From: an uncultured Cohaesibacter sp.
GTDB lineage: Bacteria; Pseudomonadota; Alphaproteobacteria; Rhizobiales; Cohaesibacteraceae
Direction: 5' to 3'
DNA length: 64,000 nucleotides
NCBI RefSeq assembly: GCF_963676275.1
Contig: NZ_OY781091.1
Coordinates: forward strand, 1,094,775 to 1,158,774
Made by a program: the position numbers and the translations under genes
Part shown: positions 27,898-35,460 of the stretch, in pieces
Position numbering within the stretch: the stretch's first letter is position 1
Layout: each line of letters starts with the position of its first letter
The notes under the pieces: generated by a model
Database searches by the model: none
Seen by the model: only the letters and a program-made list of their open reading frames with translations
What the model was told of the DNA's origin: nothing

Positions 27898-29160
27898 TCA
27901 GGCGCTTTGCTCCAGCGGCATCTTCAGGGCCGGTTTGCCGACCTTGCGCGGTGCGGTTTCCTTAAGGAAAAGCGTCATGACGAGGCCGACACCAAGGCCA
28001 CAGATTGCGACATAGAAAATATATTGAATGCCCGCGCTGTGAGCGATTGCCCCGGCAAGGATCGGTACAAGCCCCCCGCCGATAAATTCGCCAATGCCGA
28101 CGGTAACGCCTGTGGCGGCTCCCATCAGTGTGCCGGGGACGGACTCGTTGGCAATCGGCCCGGTAGACAGCCCGATGATGCCCTGACTGAAGAAGAAATT
28201 CAGAAACAGGATGCAGAAGAGCAGCGGCGCACTGGCCGGGGCATTGATCAGAACGATGACGGTGCCAAGGCACAACAGGCCACCAAACAGGGCCGTTGTC
28301 TTGCGGCCGATATAGTCCGAGATGGCAGGGACGGCAAAAGCGCCAGCCGCAGCCCCGAAGCCCAGCCCCGAGAGCACAAAGCCCATTTGCACCATTTGAA
28401 GATGCAGATAATCTGTAAGATAATTGGCGATCAGGGCGGCAATGGTGATTTCGCAGGCGAGCCAGCCTAGCACCATGAACAGATTCACCCAGATATTGCG
28501 ATATTTGAAGACCTCGCCCCATTTATGCTCGGAGATGTCCTTGTCTGTCGTATGCTGGGCCTTCGCCTTTGCCGGAATCTCGCGGATCACCTTGTAAAGA
28601 AAGAAGCCGATGATGAGGCCCGGTATCGTGACGATCGCGAAAATCCAGCGCCAGCTGACGCCATTGCTCATCAGCCAGACCACGAAAATCGGCCCCAGCG
28701 CCATGCCGAACAGGGGCATCATGGCTTGCTGAAGCCCGAAATTGCGGCCCTGTCGCTCAGGCTTGGTCGCCGAGATGGTGGCGACGATGGAGGAGGGGGT
28801 GAAGGCCCCTTCGGTAATGCCGATAATGGCGCGGATGATGACAAGGCCGACAAGGCCGGTTGCAACGCCGCTCACACCTGCCGCTATGGAAAAGGCGATC
28901 AGCGACGGGATCAGCACCTTGCGCAGGCCCCACTTGTCGACGAGCCCGCCGGAAAAAAAGGAGGAAGCCCCCCATGCCAGACTGAGGGCACCGGCAATGA
29001 TGCCGATATCTCCATAATTGAGCCCAAGTTCTTTCTGCATGGCGGGAAAAATCGCCATGATCATGAAGCGGTCAACACCCACAAGGCCGAAGCCGAGCGA
29101 AAGCAGAAGCACGGCCTTCCACTCATAGCTGACATCCCATTTCTGATTTGAATCGGTCAC
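27898..29160 (-). CDS. MFS transporter heading the corrinoid methyltransferase operon
   Basis: This 420-residue, 12-helix MFS protein has the loop motif GGLVDKWGLRKV, ITEGAFTPSSIVATISATKP and a second-half DYIGRKTTALFGG. The early Asp-Arg-Phe in GLVGVDRFMI resembles the conserved D-R of anion:cation symporters. It starts at GTG 29160 behind GGGAGTGAGAAA. As first gene of the operon it probably imports the methylated substrate, and the symporter type hints at an organic anion such as a methoxylated acid or a betaine-like zwitterion (inference). The 110-bp gap to the corrinoid gene shows no obvious terminator. Confidence 0.83.
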   Translation of the reverse strand: MTDSNQKWDVSYEWKAVLLLSLGFGLVGVDRFMIMAIFPAMQKELGLNYGDIGIIAGALSLAWGASSFFSGGLVDKWGLRKVLIPSLIAFSIAAGVSGVATGLVGLVIIRAIIGITEGAFTPSSIVATISATKPERQGRNFGLQQAMMPLFGMALGPIFVVWLMSNGVSWRWIFAIVTIPGLIIGFFLYKVIREIPAKAKAQHTTDKDISEHKWGEVFKYRNIWVNLFMVLGWLACEITIAALIANYLTDYLHLQMVQMGFVLSGLGFGAAAGAFAVPAISDYIGRKTTALFGGLLCLGTVIVLINAPASAPLLFCILFLNFFFSQGIIGLSTGPIANESVPGTLMGAATGVTVGIGEFIGGGLVPILAGAIAHSAGIQYIFYVAICGLGVGLVMTLFLKETAPRKVGKPALKMPLEQSA

Positions 29161-29565
29161 TTTCTCACTCCCGGATCGAGCGGATGGCGTTTGGCATCGC
29201 TGCCGGTTCCTCCATGCTATCCGCTTTCATGCCGCGCTATTGTGCCAGTCAGGGGAATGCGGCGCGGCAGGCATCATTCCACTCGCAGTCATACTGAAGT
29301 TGAGTCTCCACCACTCATGATCACTGCTCGAAAATGATTAAAGACCAAAAGTGATGAGCAATCAGATTTGTCAAAATGTCGCAGCGCTGCTTGCGCCGGT
29401 GCTTATGTACGCGGCACTGAAACGCAGGCATGTCAGATGCGCTTTGCGCAAAGATATTGGCGGGAGGAAAAAGCCATAGAAATCATAACGATGCATATGT
29501 ATCGCAATGTGGTTCAATGCATTTGGTCAATCTGATCACCGTCCAAACTTGACGAAATATCAATA
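29161..29565. other. Divergent control region between the MFS gene and the riboswitch
   Basis: About 400 bp without a supportable gene. It holds GACCAAAAGTG at 29343-29353, repeated exactly at 29594-29604 beside the riboswitch, and the reverse complement TTTGGTCA of its TGACCAAA core at about 29523. These are candidate sites for the TetR-type regulator, but I cannot tell which, if any, are bound. Confidence 0.4.
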
Positions 29566-29593
29566 TTGACAAGCTGTGGGAAAAAATTAGTAT
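29566..29593 (+). promoter_or_regulatory. Sigma70-type promoter of the riboswitch transcript
   Basis: TTGACA (29566-29571), a 16-bp spacer and TAGTAT (29588-29593) predict a start near 29600, just before the first paired bases of the cobalamin riboswitch. Confidence 0.65.
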
Positions 29594-29603
29594 GACCAAA
29601 AGT

Positions 29604-29791
29604 GGAGTGCCGATGCTCGATTCAGCATTGGCTAAGAGGGAATCTGGGGTCGATAAAATCAAGTCGATAAACCAGAACTGCCCCCGCAACTGTATGTGTG
29701 AAGTTCATGAATGACGAACCACTGGCATTGTGAAGACGATGTTGGGAAGGCAATTCATGAATGCCGAAGCACCAGTCAGGAAACCTGCTCC
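29604..29791 (+). ncRNA. Cobalamin (B12) riboswitch
   Basis: The aptamer hallmarks appear in order: closing GGAG/CTCC helix, P2 arm GCCGATGCTC/AGCATTGGC, TAAGAGGGAATCTGG, the CCCCGCAACTGT core (B12-box region), CCACTGG, TGGGAAGGC and GCCGAAGC...CCAG...ACCTGC. Downstream, CGAG (29808-29811) can pair with CTCG (29821-29824), placing GGGAGG in the loop directly before ATG 29826, so translation control of the next ORF by masking its ribosome-binding site is likely. It is on the plus strand, divergent from the corrinoid operon, and leads into a 56-codon ORF and a TetR gene rather than a B12 synthesis or uptake gene. Confidence 0.93.
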
Positions 29792-29825
29792 GCGAAGATT
29801 GGCTGATCGAGAGCGGGAGGCTCGG

Positions 29826-29996
29826 ATGATTGGGCATTGCCGCGTTTATCACGCCAAGGGCTGCGTGCTTATTCCGGTGACGTCGTCATTTCGACGGGTT
29901 TGCATCATGTCCTGCGACATGATTTCCGGTCCCCAGCTGATTATCAAGAATGAACCGCGGATGGACTCCGTCATCGCTTGGTTAGGAAGAAGCTGA
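29826..29996 (+). CDS. Small ORF directly under the cobalamin riboswitch, 56 residues
   Basis: ATG 29826 lies 5 nt after GGGAGG, which sits in the loop of a CGAG/CTCG hairpin. The protein starts MIGHCRVYHAKGCVLIP, has four Cys (5, 13, 27 and 30), and ends DSVIAWLGRS. I do not recognise a family; it does not look like CbtB. Its stop is 8 bp before the TetR ATG, so it could be a short protein, a leader ORF coupling TetR translation to the riboswitch, or a gene remnant. Its position at the regulated ribosome-binding site is the main argument that it is translated. Confidence 0.5.
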   Translation: MIGHCRVYHAKGCVLIPVTSSFRRVCIMSCDMISGPQLIIKNEPRMDSVIAWLGRS

Positions 29997-30004
29997 GAGA
30001 AGCC

Positions 30005-30754
30005 ATGAAGAAGAAGAGAACGGCTCTTGCTGAAGTGCCCACAGTCGAGATTGATAGCAAGATGGATTCAGAAGAGCGCGTCGTTGGCGGGCGGGTCAAG
30101 CGTCGTCAGAAAAAGACCCGTATTCGGTTGCTCAAGGCCGGATATGGTCTGATCACCGAAAAAGGCATTGATGAGACGGCGATCATGGAGATCACCGACG
30201 CTGCCGATGTCGGCTTTGGTACCTTCTATAATTATTTCTCCTCCAAAGACGATATCGCGATGCAGATTCTGGATTGCGTGGTGCACGCCCTTGGCGAACG
30301 GTCCGACGCCGTCAACAAGGCTTGCAACATTGATGATCCGGTACTGATCATCGCCAATTCCGTTCGCCTGACTGCCCATGCCATGATGAAAGATCCGATG
30401 TGGAAGTCCTGGCTCAAGCGCACGGACCTGATGGTCCAGCGCATGCGCGACGTGTTCAGGCCCTTCGGTATTCGCGACATGCAGCGGGCCGTGGATGCGG
30501 GCATGTATCATATTCCCAATGACAATCTGGAATCCGCCTGGAGCCTGCATATCTGGCTGCTGACCGGTAAGATCACGGATATCGCCCACGGCTATTGCGC
30601 GCCAGAGTCAGAAATGCAGATGTGTGAATCCATCATGCGCATGATGGGGGTCGAGCAGGAAAAGGCTCATGCTGTCTCGGTCGGGCCCTTGCCATCGGCT
30701 CCACCGCTCAAGATTGATTTCTCCTATATTCACGAAAGCGGCGAAACCGATTGA
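30005..30754 (+). CDS. TetR-family transcriptional regulator
   Basis: The 249-residue protein has a TetR HTH at about residues 35-80: a helix with KTRIRLLKAGYGLITEKG, the recognition part ITDAADVGFGTFYNYFSSKD and IAMQIL. A long basic N-terminal tail precedes it and the helical ligand domain follows. I start at ATG 30005; an in-frame TTG 27 nt earlier lies inside the preceding ORF. It is the second ORF of the riboswitch transcript and divergent from the corrinoid operon, so it probably controls that operon, sensing either the methylated substrate or a product (inference). A B12 riboswitch ahead of a TetR gene is uncommon. Confidence 0.87.
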   Translation: MKKKRTALAEVPTVEIDSKMDSEERVVGGRVKRRQKKTRIRLLKAGYGLITEKGIDETAIMEITDAADVGFGTFYNYFSSKDDIAMQILDCVVHALGERSDAVNKACNIDDPVLIIANSVRLTAHAMMKDPMWKSWLKRTDLMVQRMRDVFRPFGIRDMQRAVDAGMYHIPNDNLESAWSLHIWLLTGKITDIAHGYCAPESEMQMCESIMRMMGVEQEKAHAVSVGPLPSAPPLKIDFSYIHESGETD

Positions 30755-30784
30755 GCCGTGGCGGCAAGAGGATTGCACGGCAAT

Positions 30785-30857
30785 GTTGGCTGGCTCTTCC
30801 GGCCAACTCCGGGCTCAAGGGTGGAGGAGGGGCATTTTGCGCTTTGGCAAAAAGCGC
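30785..30857 (+). terminator. Two stem-loops after the tetR gene
   Basis: GTTGGCTGG/CCGGCCAAC (30785-30807) and GCGCTTT/AAAGCGC (30839-30857) form two hairpins between the TetR gene and the next MFS gene. Neither has a good U-run, so termination is only a possibility. Confidence 0.3.
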
Positions 30858-31039
30858 TGGCTTTGACCGGCTGCCGATGGTATGAGGCTTGAGCGTCGCA
30901 GCAAAGCCAGCTTCTACCGGCTCAATATCTCCAGAATTCGCAATTCCTGCCAGTATGGCTGCTTCCTTCACTGCCATCGCATTTGTATCTTTTCCCGTCC
31001 CCGTATCGATCCGATCTGACGATTTTGAGGAACTCCGCA

Positions 31040-32341
31040 ATGACAGAACAGAACGGTCTGCACTCCGCAGGGGCCGCTGCCAATCAGAACCGAAGTGCCA
31101 GAACGGCCCATTTCGCCGAACCGAACATGCCCTTCGCGGAATTCATCGTCCTGATGGCGCTGCTGATGTCGCTGGCGGCCCTGTGTACCGATTCCATCAT
31201 GCCCGCATTTGGCGTCATTGGTGAGGAATTCGGTCACAATACGCCGCAGGAACTGCAGAAGATCATCACCATCTTCTTTGCCGGGTTGGCCATCGGACAG
31301 CTCATTTACGGGCCGCTTTCCGACCAGATCGGGCGCAAGAGCGGCATGTTTATCGGGCTGGTGATCTTCATCATCGGCAATCTGATAAGCTGGTTTTCGA
31401 CCAGCTTTGAAATGTTGCTGCTGGGGCGCTTTCTTCAGGGCTTCGGCGTGGCTGGTCCGCGCATCGTGATGATCGCGCTCATCCGCGATCTCTATGCGGG
31501 GCGTGAAATGGCGCGCATCATGTCCTTTGTCATGGGGCTTTTCATTTTCGTTCCAGCCTTGGCGCCCATCACCGGCCAGACCATCATGGCCATTTCCGGC
31601 TGGCGGTCGGTCTTCTTTTCTTTCATCCTGTTGTCCAGCATCGGCGGCATCTGGCTCGCGATCCGGCAGAATGAAACCCTGCATGCCTCAAGGCGCATCC
31701 GCGTTACGCCCGCCAATCTGTGGCGGGGGACGAAGATCATTTTCACCACGCCAAGCTGCCTTGGTTATATGGTTGCCGTCGGCTTCGTTCAGGGGCCTTT
31801 CATGCTCTATCTCAGCACGGCGCAGCATCTGTTCCAGTCCACTTACGGGCTGGGTACCCTGTTTCCCTATGCCTTTGCCGGACTTGCCATTTCACTCGGT
31901 TTTGCCTCTTTCATGAACAGCAAGCTGGTGCTGCGCTTTGGCATGCGTTATCTCGTGCGCCGGGCACTTGTTGCCATCATTTTCATTTCGGCACTCACCC
32001 TTGCCTGCACCATGCCGTTTGATTTCATCCCGGATCTGTGGATGCTGTTCCTTTTCTTCAGCCCGCTGTTTTTCTGCACCGGTTTGCTCTTTGGCAACAT
32101 GAACACCCTTGCCATGGAAGAGGTGGGCAATGTGGCCGGGCTGGCATCCGCATGGGTGGGGGCAATCTCGACGCTGATCGCCATGACAATCGCCACCCTG
32201 ATGGGACAGATCTATGACGGTTCCATTCTGGCTTTGCTAGGCAGCTTCCTGTTTGGCGCAGTCATAACCATGTTTCTGACAATTTTCACAGAACGCTGGC
32301 GGGATCGCAGGGACAGCGAACAGAGTGCCACGGCCCAATGA
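31040..32341 (+). CDS. MFS transporter, Bcr/CflA drug-resistance type
   Basis: The 433-residue protein has 12 helices and the DHA1 signatures of Bcr/CflA exporters: an early TDSIMPAFGVIGEEFG, YGPLSDQIGRKSGMFIGL between helices 2 and 3, LGRFLQGFGVAGPRIVMIALIRDLY in the helix 4-5 region (motif C-like), and VSAWVG-like GLASAWVGAIST in the second half. It probably exports small hydrophobic compounds by proton antiport. GAGGAACTCCGCA precedes ATG 31040; an earlier in-frame start at 30983 lacks such a site. It follows the TetR gene on the same strand after 285 bp, so co-regulation is possible but not shown. Confidence 0.87.
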   Translation: MTEQNGLHSAGAAANQNRSARTAHFAEPNMPFAEFIVLMALLMSLAALCTDSIMPAFGVIGEEFGHNTPQELQKIITIFFAGLAIGQLIYGPLSDQIGRKSGMFIGLVIFIIGNLISWFSTSFEMLLLGRFLQGFGVAGPRIVMIALIRDLYAGREMARIMSFVMGLFIFVPALAPITGQTIMAISGWRSVFFSFILLSSIGGIWLAIRQNETLHASRRIRVTPANLWRGTKIIFTTPSCLGYMVAVGFVQGPFMLYLSTAQHLFQSTYGLGTLFPYAFAGLAISLGFASFMNSKLVLRFGMRYLVRRALVAIIFISALTLACTMPFDFIPDLWMLFLFFSPLFFCTGLLFGNMNTLAMEEVGNVAGLASAWVGAISTLIAMTIATLMGQIYDGSILALLGSFLFGAVITMFLTIFTERWRDRRDSEQSATAQ

Positions 32342-32502
32342 TCTGTTGGGCCAGACGGTTTCCTGCCCTGTTATTTTGGACAAGAAGGCAAAAAGTTCGA
32401 AAAGGCGCGGCTTCGGACTGATAAATCTTGAAAATGTCCCAATCGTGAGGCGAAGATGACGGCGTTGATTGTGAATGTCTATGACAAGGGAACCGCGCGG
32501 CC

Positions 32503-33561
32503 ATGGAAAGCAAGCCGGAAGGTCTGACCGGCCTTGAGAGGCTCAGGGATATCAGGCTGGATCGCCATCTGCTCGATGAGTTGATGCGCAGAGGATCCAT
32601 CAGCGCCGAGCTGCGCCGCCAGAGTCTGGATTGGTTACATCCGGGGCATCTGTGGGCTCGCTGGACCATGGTCATGCTGATGGCATTCGGTGCCGGGTTG
32701 TCGCTGGCCGGTATAGTCTTTTTCTTCGCCTTCAACTGGGCCAACATTCCCGATCTAATCAAGCTTGCTCTCATTGAAATGGGCATCATACTGACAGCAG
32801 TTGGCGCTTGGCTCTTGCCTGCCGAAAAGCTGCCCGGCCGTCTGCTGCTCATGGCCGCAGCCATGCTGACCGGTGTTTTTCTGGCAGTCTTCGGACAGAT
32901 TTACCAGACTGGTGCCGACGCTTGGCAATTCTTCGCTCTCTGGGCGTTGCTCATTACGATCTGGACCGTCATCGGGCGCTTTTTGCCCCTATGGGTGCTC
33001 TGGCTCGGGCTCGTCAATCTTTCCTTCTATCTCTGGTGGGCAGATGTTCCATGGTTGCAGAATGACGATCAGAGCCTGCTTTATCTTGTCCATGTGCTGA
33101 TCATTGGCGCTGTGCTGATCGTCCGTGAATGGTTGTTGCCCTGCGATGAGTTTGATGAGCAAACCGATTTTGTCTGGCTTGCTCCCCGCTGGACCCGCTG
33201 GCTGCTGCTTGCTGGCATGCTGGCCTTTCTCTTTCCGCCTTTGATGATCTGGATCGCCAACTGGGAAACGGCAAGTATGCTGGTCACATTCTCGGCTTTG
33301 GCAGCCGCCGTTATCGTGTTCATTCTTTTCGTCGCCTTCCGCTATTGGCGACCCGATATCCCGGCGCTTGCAATGGAATTTCTGATGATCTGCATTCTCG
33401 TCATCATTGGACTCGCAATCCTGTTGTTCGACACCCTGTTTGAGTCTCTGGGGACGACCTTCTTCACCGCCATCTCGGCCATCGTCTGCTTCGCTGCCGC
33501 TGCGGGCTATTTGCGCCGCCTTCTGGCGCTGGGCATAGATCAGGAGGAAGCCGGACTATGA
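32503..33561 (+). CDS. DUF2157 multi-pass membrane protein
   Basis: The 352-residue protein has a cytoplasmic start of about 50 residues that includes the DUF2157-like stretch LLDELMRRGSISAELRRQSL, then about ten hydrophobic segments. The FFAFNWANIPDLIKLALIE motif after the first helix is the part I associate with DUF2157. No enzymatic motif is visible. It overlaps the next gene by 4 bp (ATGA), and together with a DUF4401 and a GDYxxLxY protein forms a conserved three-gene unit of unknown function seen in many Proteobacteria. Confidence 0.8.
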   Translation: MESKPEGLTGLERLRDIRLDRHLLDELMRRGSISAELRRQSLDWLHPGHLWARWTMVMLMAFGAGLSLAGIVFFFAFNWANIPDLIKLALIEMGIILTAVGAWLLPAEKLPGRLLLMAAAMLTGVFLAVFGQIYQTGADAWQFFALWALLITIWTVIGRFLPLWVLWLGLVNLSFYLWWADVPWLQNDDQSLLYLVHVLIIGAVLIVREWLLPCDEFDEQTDFVWLAPRWTRWLLLAGMLAFLFPPLMIWIANWETASMLVTFSALAAAVIVFILFVAFRYWRPDIPALAMEFLMICILVIIGLAILLFDTLFESLGTTFFTAISAIVCFAAAAGYLRRLLALGIDQEEAGL

Positions 33562-34781
33562 GTGACAATCCAACCAGTTTTCGCTTTCTGATGACGGCTC
33601 CCGGCGTGCTGGACTGGCTTGCTTTCCTTCGGGATCGCGGTCTGGCTGAAAAGAGCCAATTGACCGATATCGGCCGGGATATTCTTGTTCTGGAAACGGG
33701 AGAGATTCAGGAAACGCCAATCTATCTGCGCGCCCTGAGCGCAATCGGCGCTGTCATTTCTGGGTTTTTGCTGCTCTATCTGCTATTTCTCTTCGGTCTG
33801 TTCGACCTTGACAAGACCAGCCTGAGCATTAACGGGCTGGTCTTTATCGGCCTCTCGGCCCTTCTGCATGCGCTCGGAATGCGCAAGACCAGTCTGGGAC
33901 GTGATTTCTATATCCAGCTGTCCCTGACGCTGCTTCAGGTTGGCAAATTCGCGTTGGTGGCGGGGCTGGCACAGATTGTCCATGACCAGTTTGGTCTCAG
34001 CTGGTTCTGGACCATTTCGGTCATTCTCGGTCTCATCGTCATATTGAGCTTTTTGGCTTTCCCCTCATCCATCGAGCGCTTTGTCTCAAGCTTCACATTT
34101 CTGGCTTCACTCTGGGTCTGTCTGCTTGTGGAGTGGCCCGATCATCTCAAGCTGGCAGGTTTCAACCTTCTGCTGATTGGTCACATGCTGGCTTTGGCGG
34201 CCATTTTGCGCTGGCCCTTTGTGCGACAACGCCTGACAAGTTTTTATGATGCCCTGTTGCTGTCTCTCTGTCTTGCCATCGGGCTGATCCAGAGTTTTCT
34301 CTCTGCCGGTCATCAGAGCTGGCTTGATCTGCCCGAGCAAATCGAAGCCGTAATGGGCATCGGCTATCGCTGGTCGGTCCAGATCACAATGGCTCTGGCG
34401 CTGTTGGCCCTGATATTGTGGCTGGCCGGGAGAAGGGGAAAGCTGATGCGCGAGCCTGTGCTGGCAACCTTGCTCGGTTTGGCCGCTCTGGCCATATTCT
34501 CCAATGCCGGTATTCTGCTGGCGCTGGGGCTGATGATCCTTGGATTTGCAACCCACCGTCAGGGGCATATCCTGCTGGGCCTGCTCTTTGCCCTGTTCTT
34601 TGGCTTCCTCTATTATTATCTGCTTGATTTGACATTACTACAGAAATCAGCCGTCCTGATTGCTTCCGGCGCGCTGTTGCTGTTCGGTTCGGCCTATATC
34701 TATTGGCGCGGCTGGCATTTGCCACAGCAGGAAAAGCCGTCGGCTCGACGAGGCACCGACGCAGGGGAGGCGCTGTCATGA
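33558..34781 (+). CDS. DUF4401 multi-pass membrane protein
   Basis: The 407-residue protein has a roughly 60-residue soluble start and then ten or more hydrophobic helices with few charged loops. It partners the DUF2157 protein in overlapping frames on both sides: it starts within the previous stop and ends at TGA 34779-34781, inside the next ATG. AGGAGGAAG lies upstream of its start. The family role is unknown; the tight coupling suggests that the three products form one membrane complex. Confidence 0.8.
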   Translation: MSDNPTSFRFLMTAPGVLDWLAFLRDRGLAEKSQLTDIGRDILVLETGEIQETPIYLRALSAIGAVISGFLLLYLLFLFGLFDLDKTSLSINGLVFIGLSALLHALGMRKTSLGRDFYIQLSLTLLQVGKFALVAGLAQIVHDQFGLSWFWTISVILGLIVILSFLAFPSSIERFVSSFTFLASLWVCLLVEWPDHLKLAGFNLLLIGHMLALAAILRWPFVRQRLTSFYDALLLSLCLAIGLIQSFLSAGHQSWLDLPEQIEAVMGIGYRWSVQITMALALLALILWLAGRRGKLMREPVLATLLGLAALAIFSNAGILLALGLMILGFATHRQGHILLGLLFALFFGFLYYYLLDLTLLQKSAVLIASGALLLFGSAYIYWRGWHLPQQEKPSARRGTDAGEALS

Positions 34782-35308
34782 TGAGGCATTTGATCCTTTT
34801 GGCCCTGCTTCCCATTCTGCTGGTGCTCAATTACTCCGTGCTTGAACGGGAGCTGTTGCGCAATAATGGCGAACTGGTGCTGCTGGAACTGGCTCCGGTC
34901 GATCCGCGCTCGCTCATGCAGGGCGATTATATGCGCCTGCAATATAGTCTGGTGCAGCAGGCAAGCACCGCTTGGCGCACAATGCGCAATGAAGCGAGGG
35001 GCGGCAAGGTCGGCGAACCAAAAGGCCGGTTAATGGTAATCGAGCTGGATGAAAGCGCCCGCGCCCGCTTCGCCCGCTTCTACTCCCAAGGGGAAGGCCT
35101 TGCGCAAAATGAACGCCTTATTGCCTTTCAGTTCCATCCAGATGGCGGCTCGCGAAGCATCCGCCTGTTGCCGCAATCCTTCTTCTTTCAGGAGGGGCAG
35201 GCAAGTCATTTTGAAAAGGCCCGTTTTGGCATGATGCATCTAGGCCCCGATGGGGATCATATTCTGGTCGGGCTGGCCGATGAAGCGGGCCGCCAGATCA
35301 AGCCCTGA
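34778..35308 (+). CDS. GDYxxLxY-domain membrane-anchored protein
   Basis: The 176-residue protein has one N-terminal helix (LILLALLPILLVL) and an extracytoplasmic domain. It holds the family-defining GDYMRLQYSLV, preceded by LLELAPVDPRSLMQ, and ends LGLADEAGRQIKP-like (VGLADEAGRQIKP). This domain occurs with DUF2157/DUF4401 proteins. The ATG overlaps the preceding stop, and a second ATG follows directly at 34781, so either may be used. Function is unknown. It is the last gene of the unit. Confidence 0.83.
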   Translation: MMRHLILLALLPILLVLNYSVLERELLRNNGELVLLELAPVDPRSLMQGDYMRLQYSLVQQASTAWRTMRNEARGGKVGEPKGRLMVIELDESARARFARFYSQGEGLAQNERLIAFQFHPDGGSRSIRLLPQSFFFQEGQASHFEKARFGMMHLGPDGDHILVGLADEAGRQIKP

Positions 35309-35460
35309 GGCCAGCATCATGCTGTGATGGCTGCATGCGGAAAATGGGCAATTAACCCAAAGCTAACCATAACAAACTAGACTTGCTAACTGAATCTGTT
35401 CGCAATTTTTGGACTACACACCAAAGCATGCGCCAACGCCCTCAAGACTCAGAGAAGTGA

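Noticed and set aside
29730-29825. Upstream extension of the riboswitch-linked ORF to ATG 29730
   Set aside because: This stretch is part of the riboswitch aptamer; the start at 29826 has GGGAGG and fits the expression platform.
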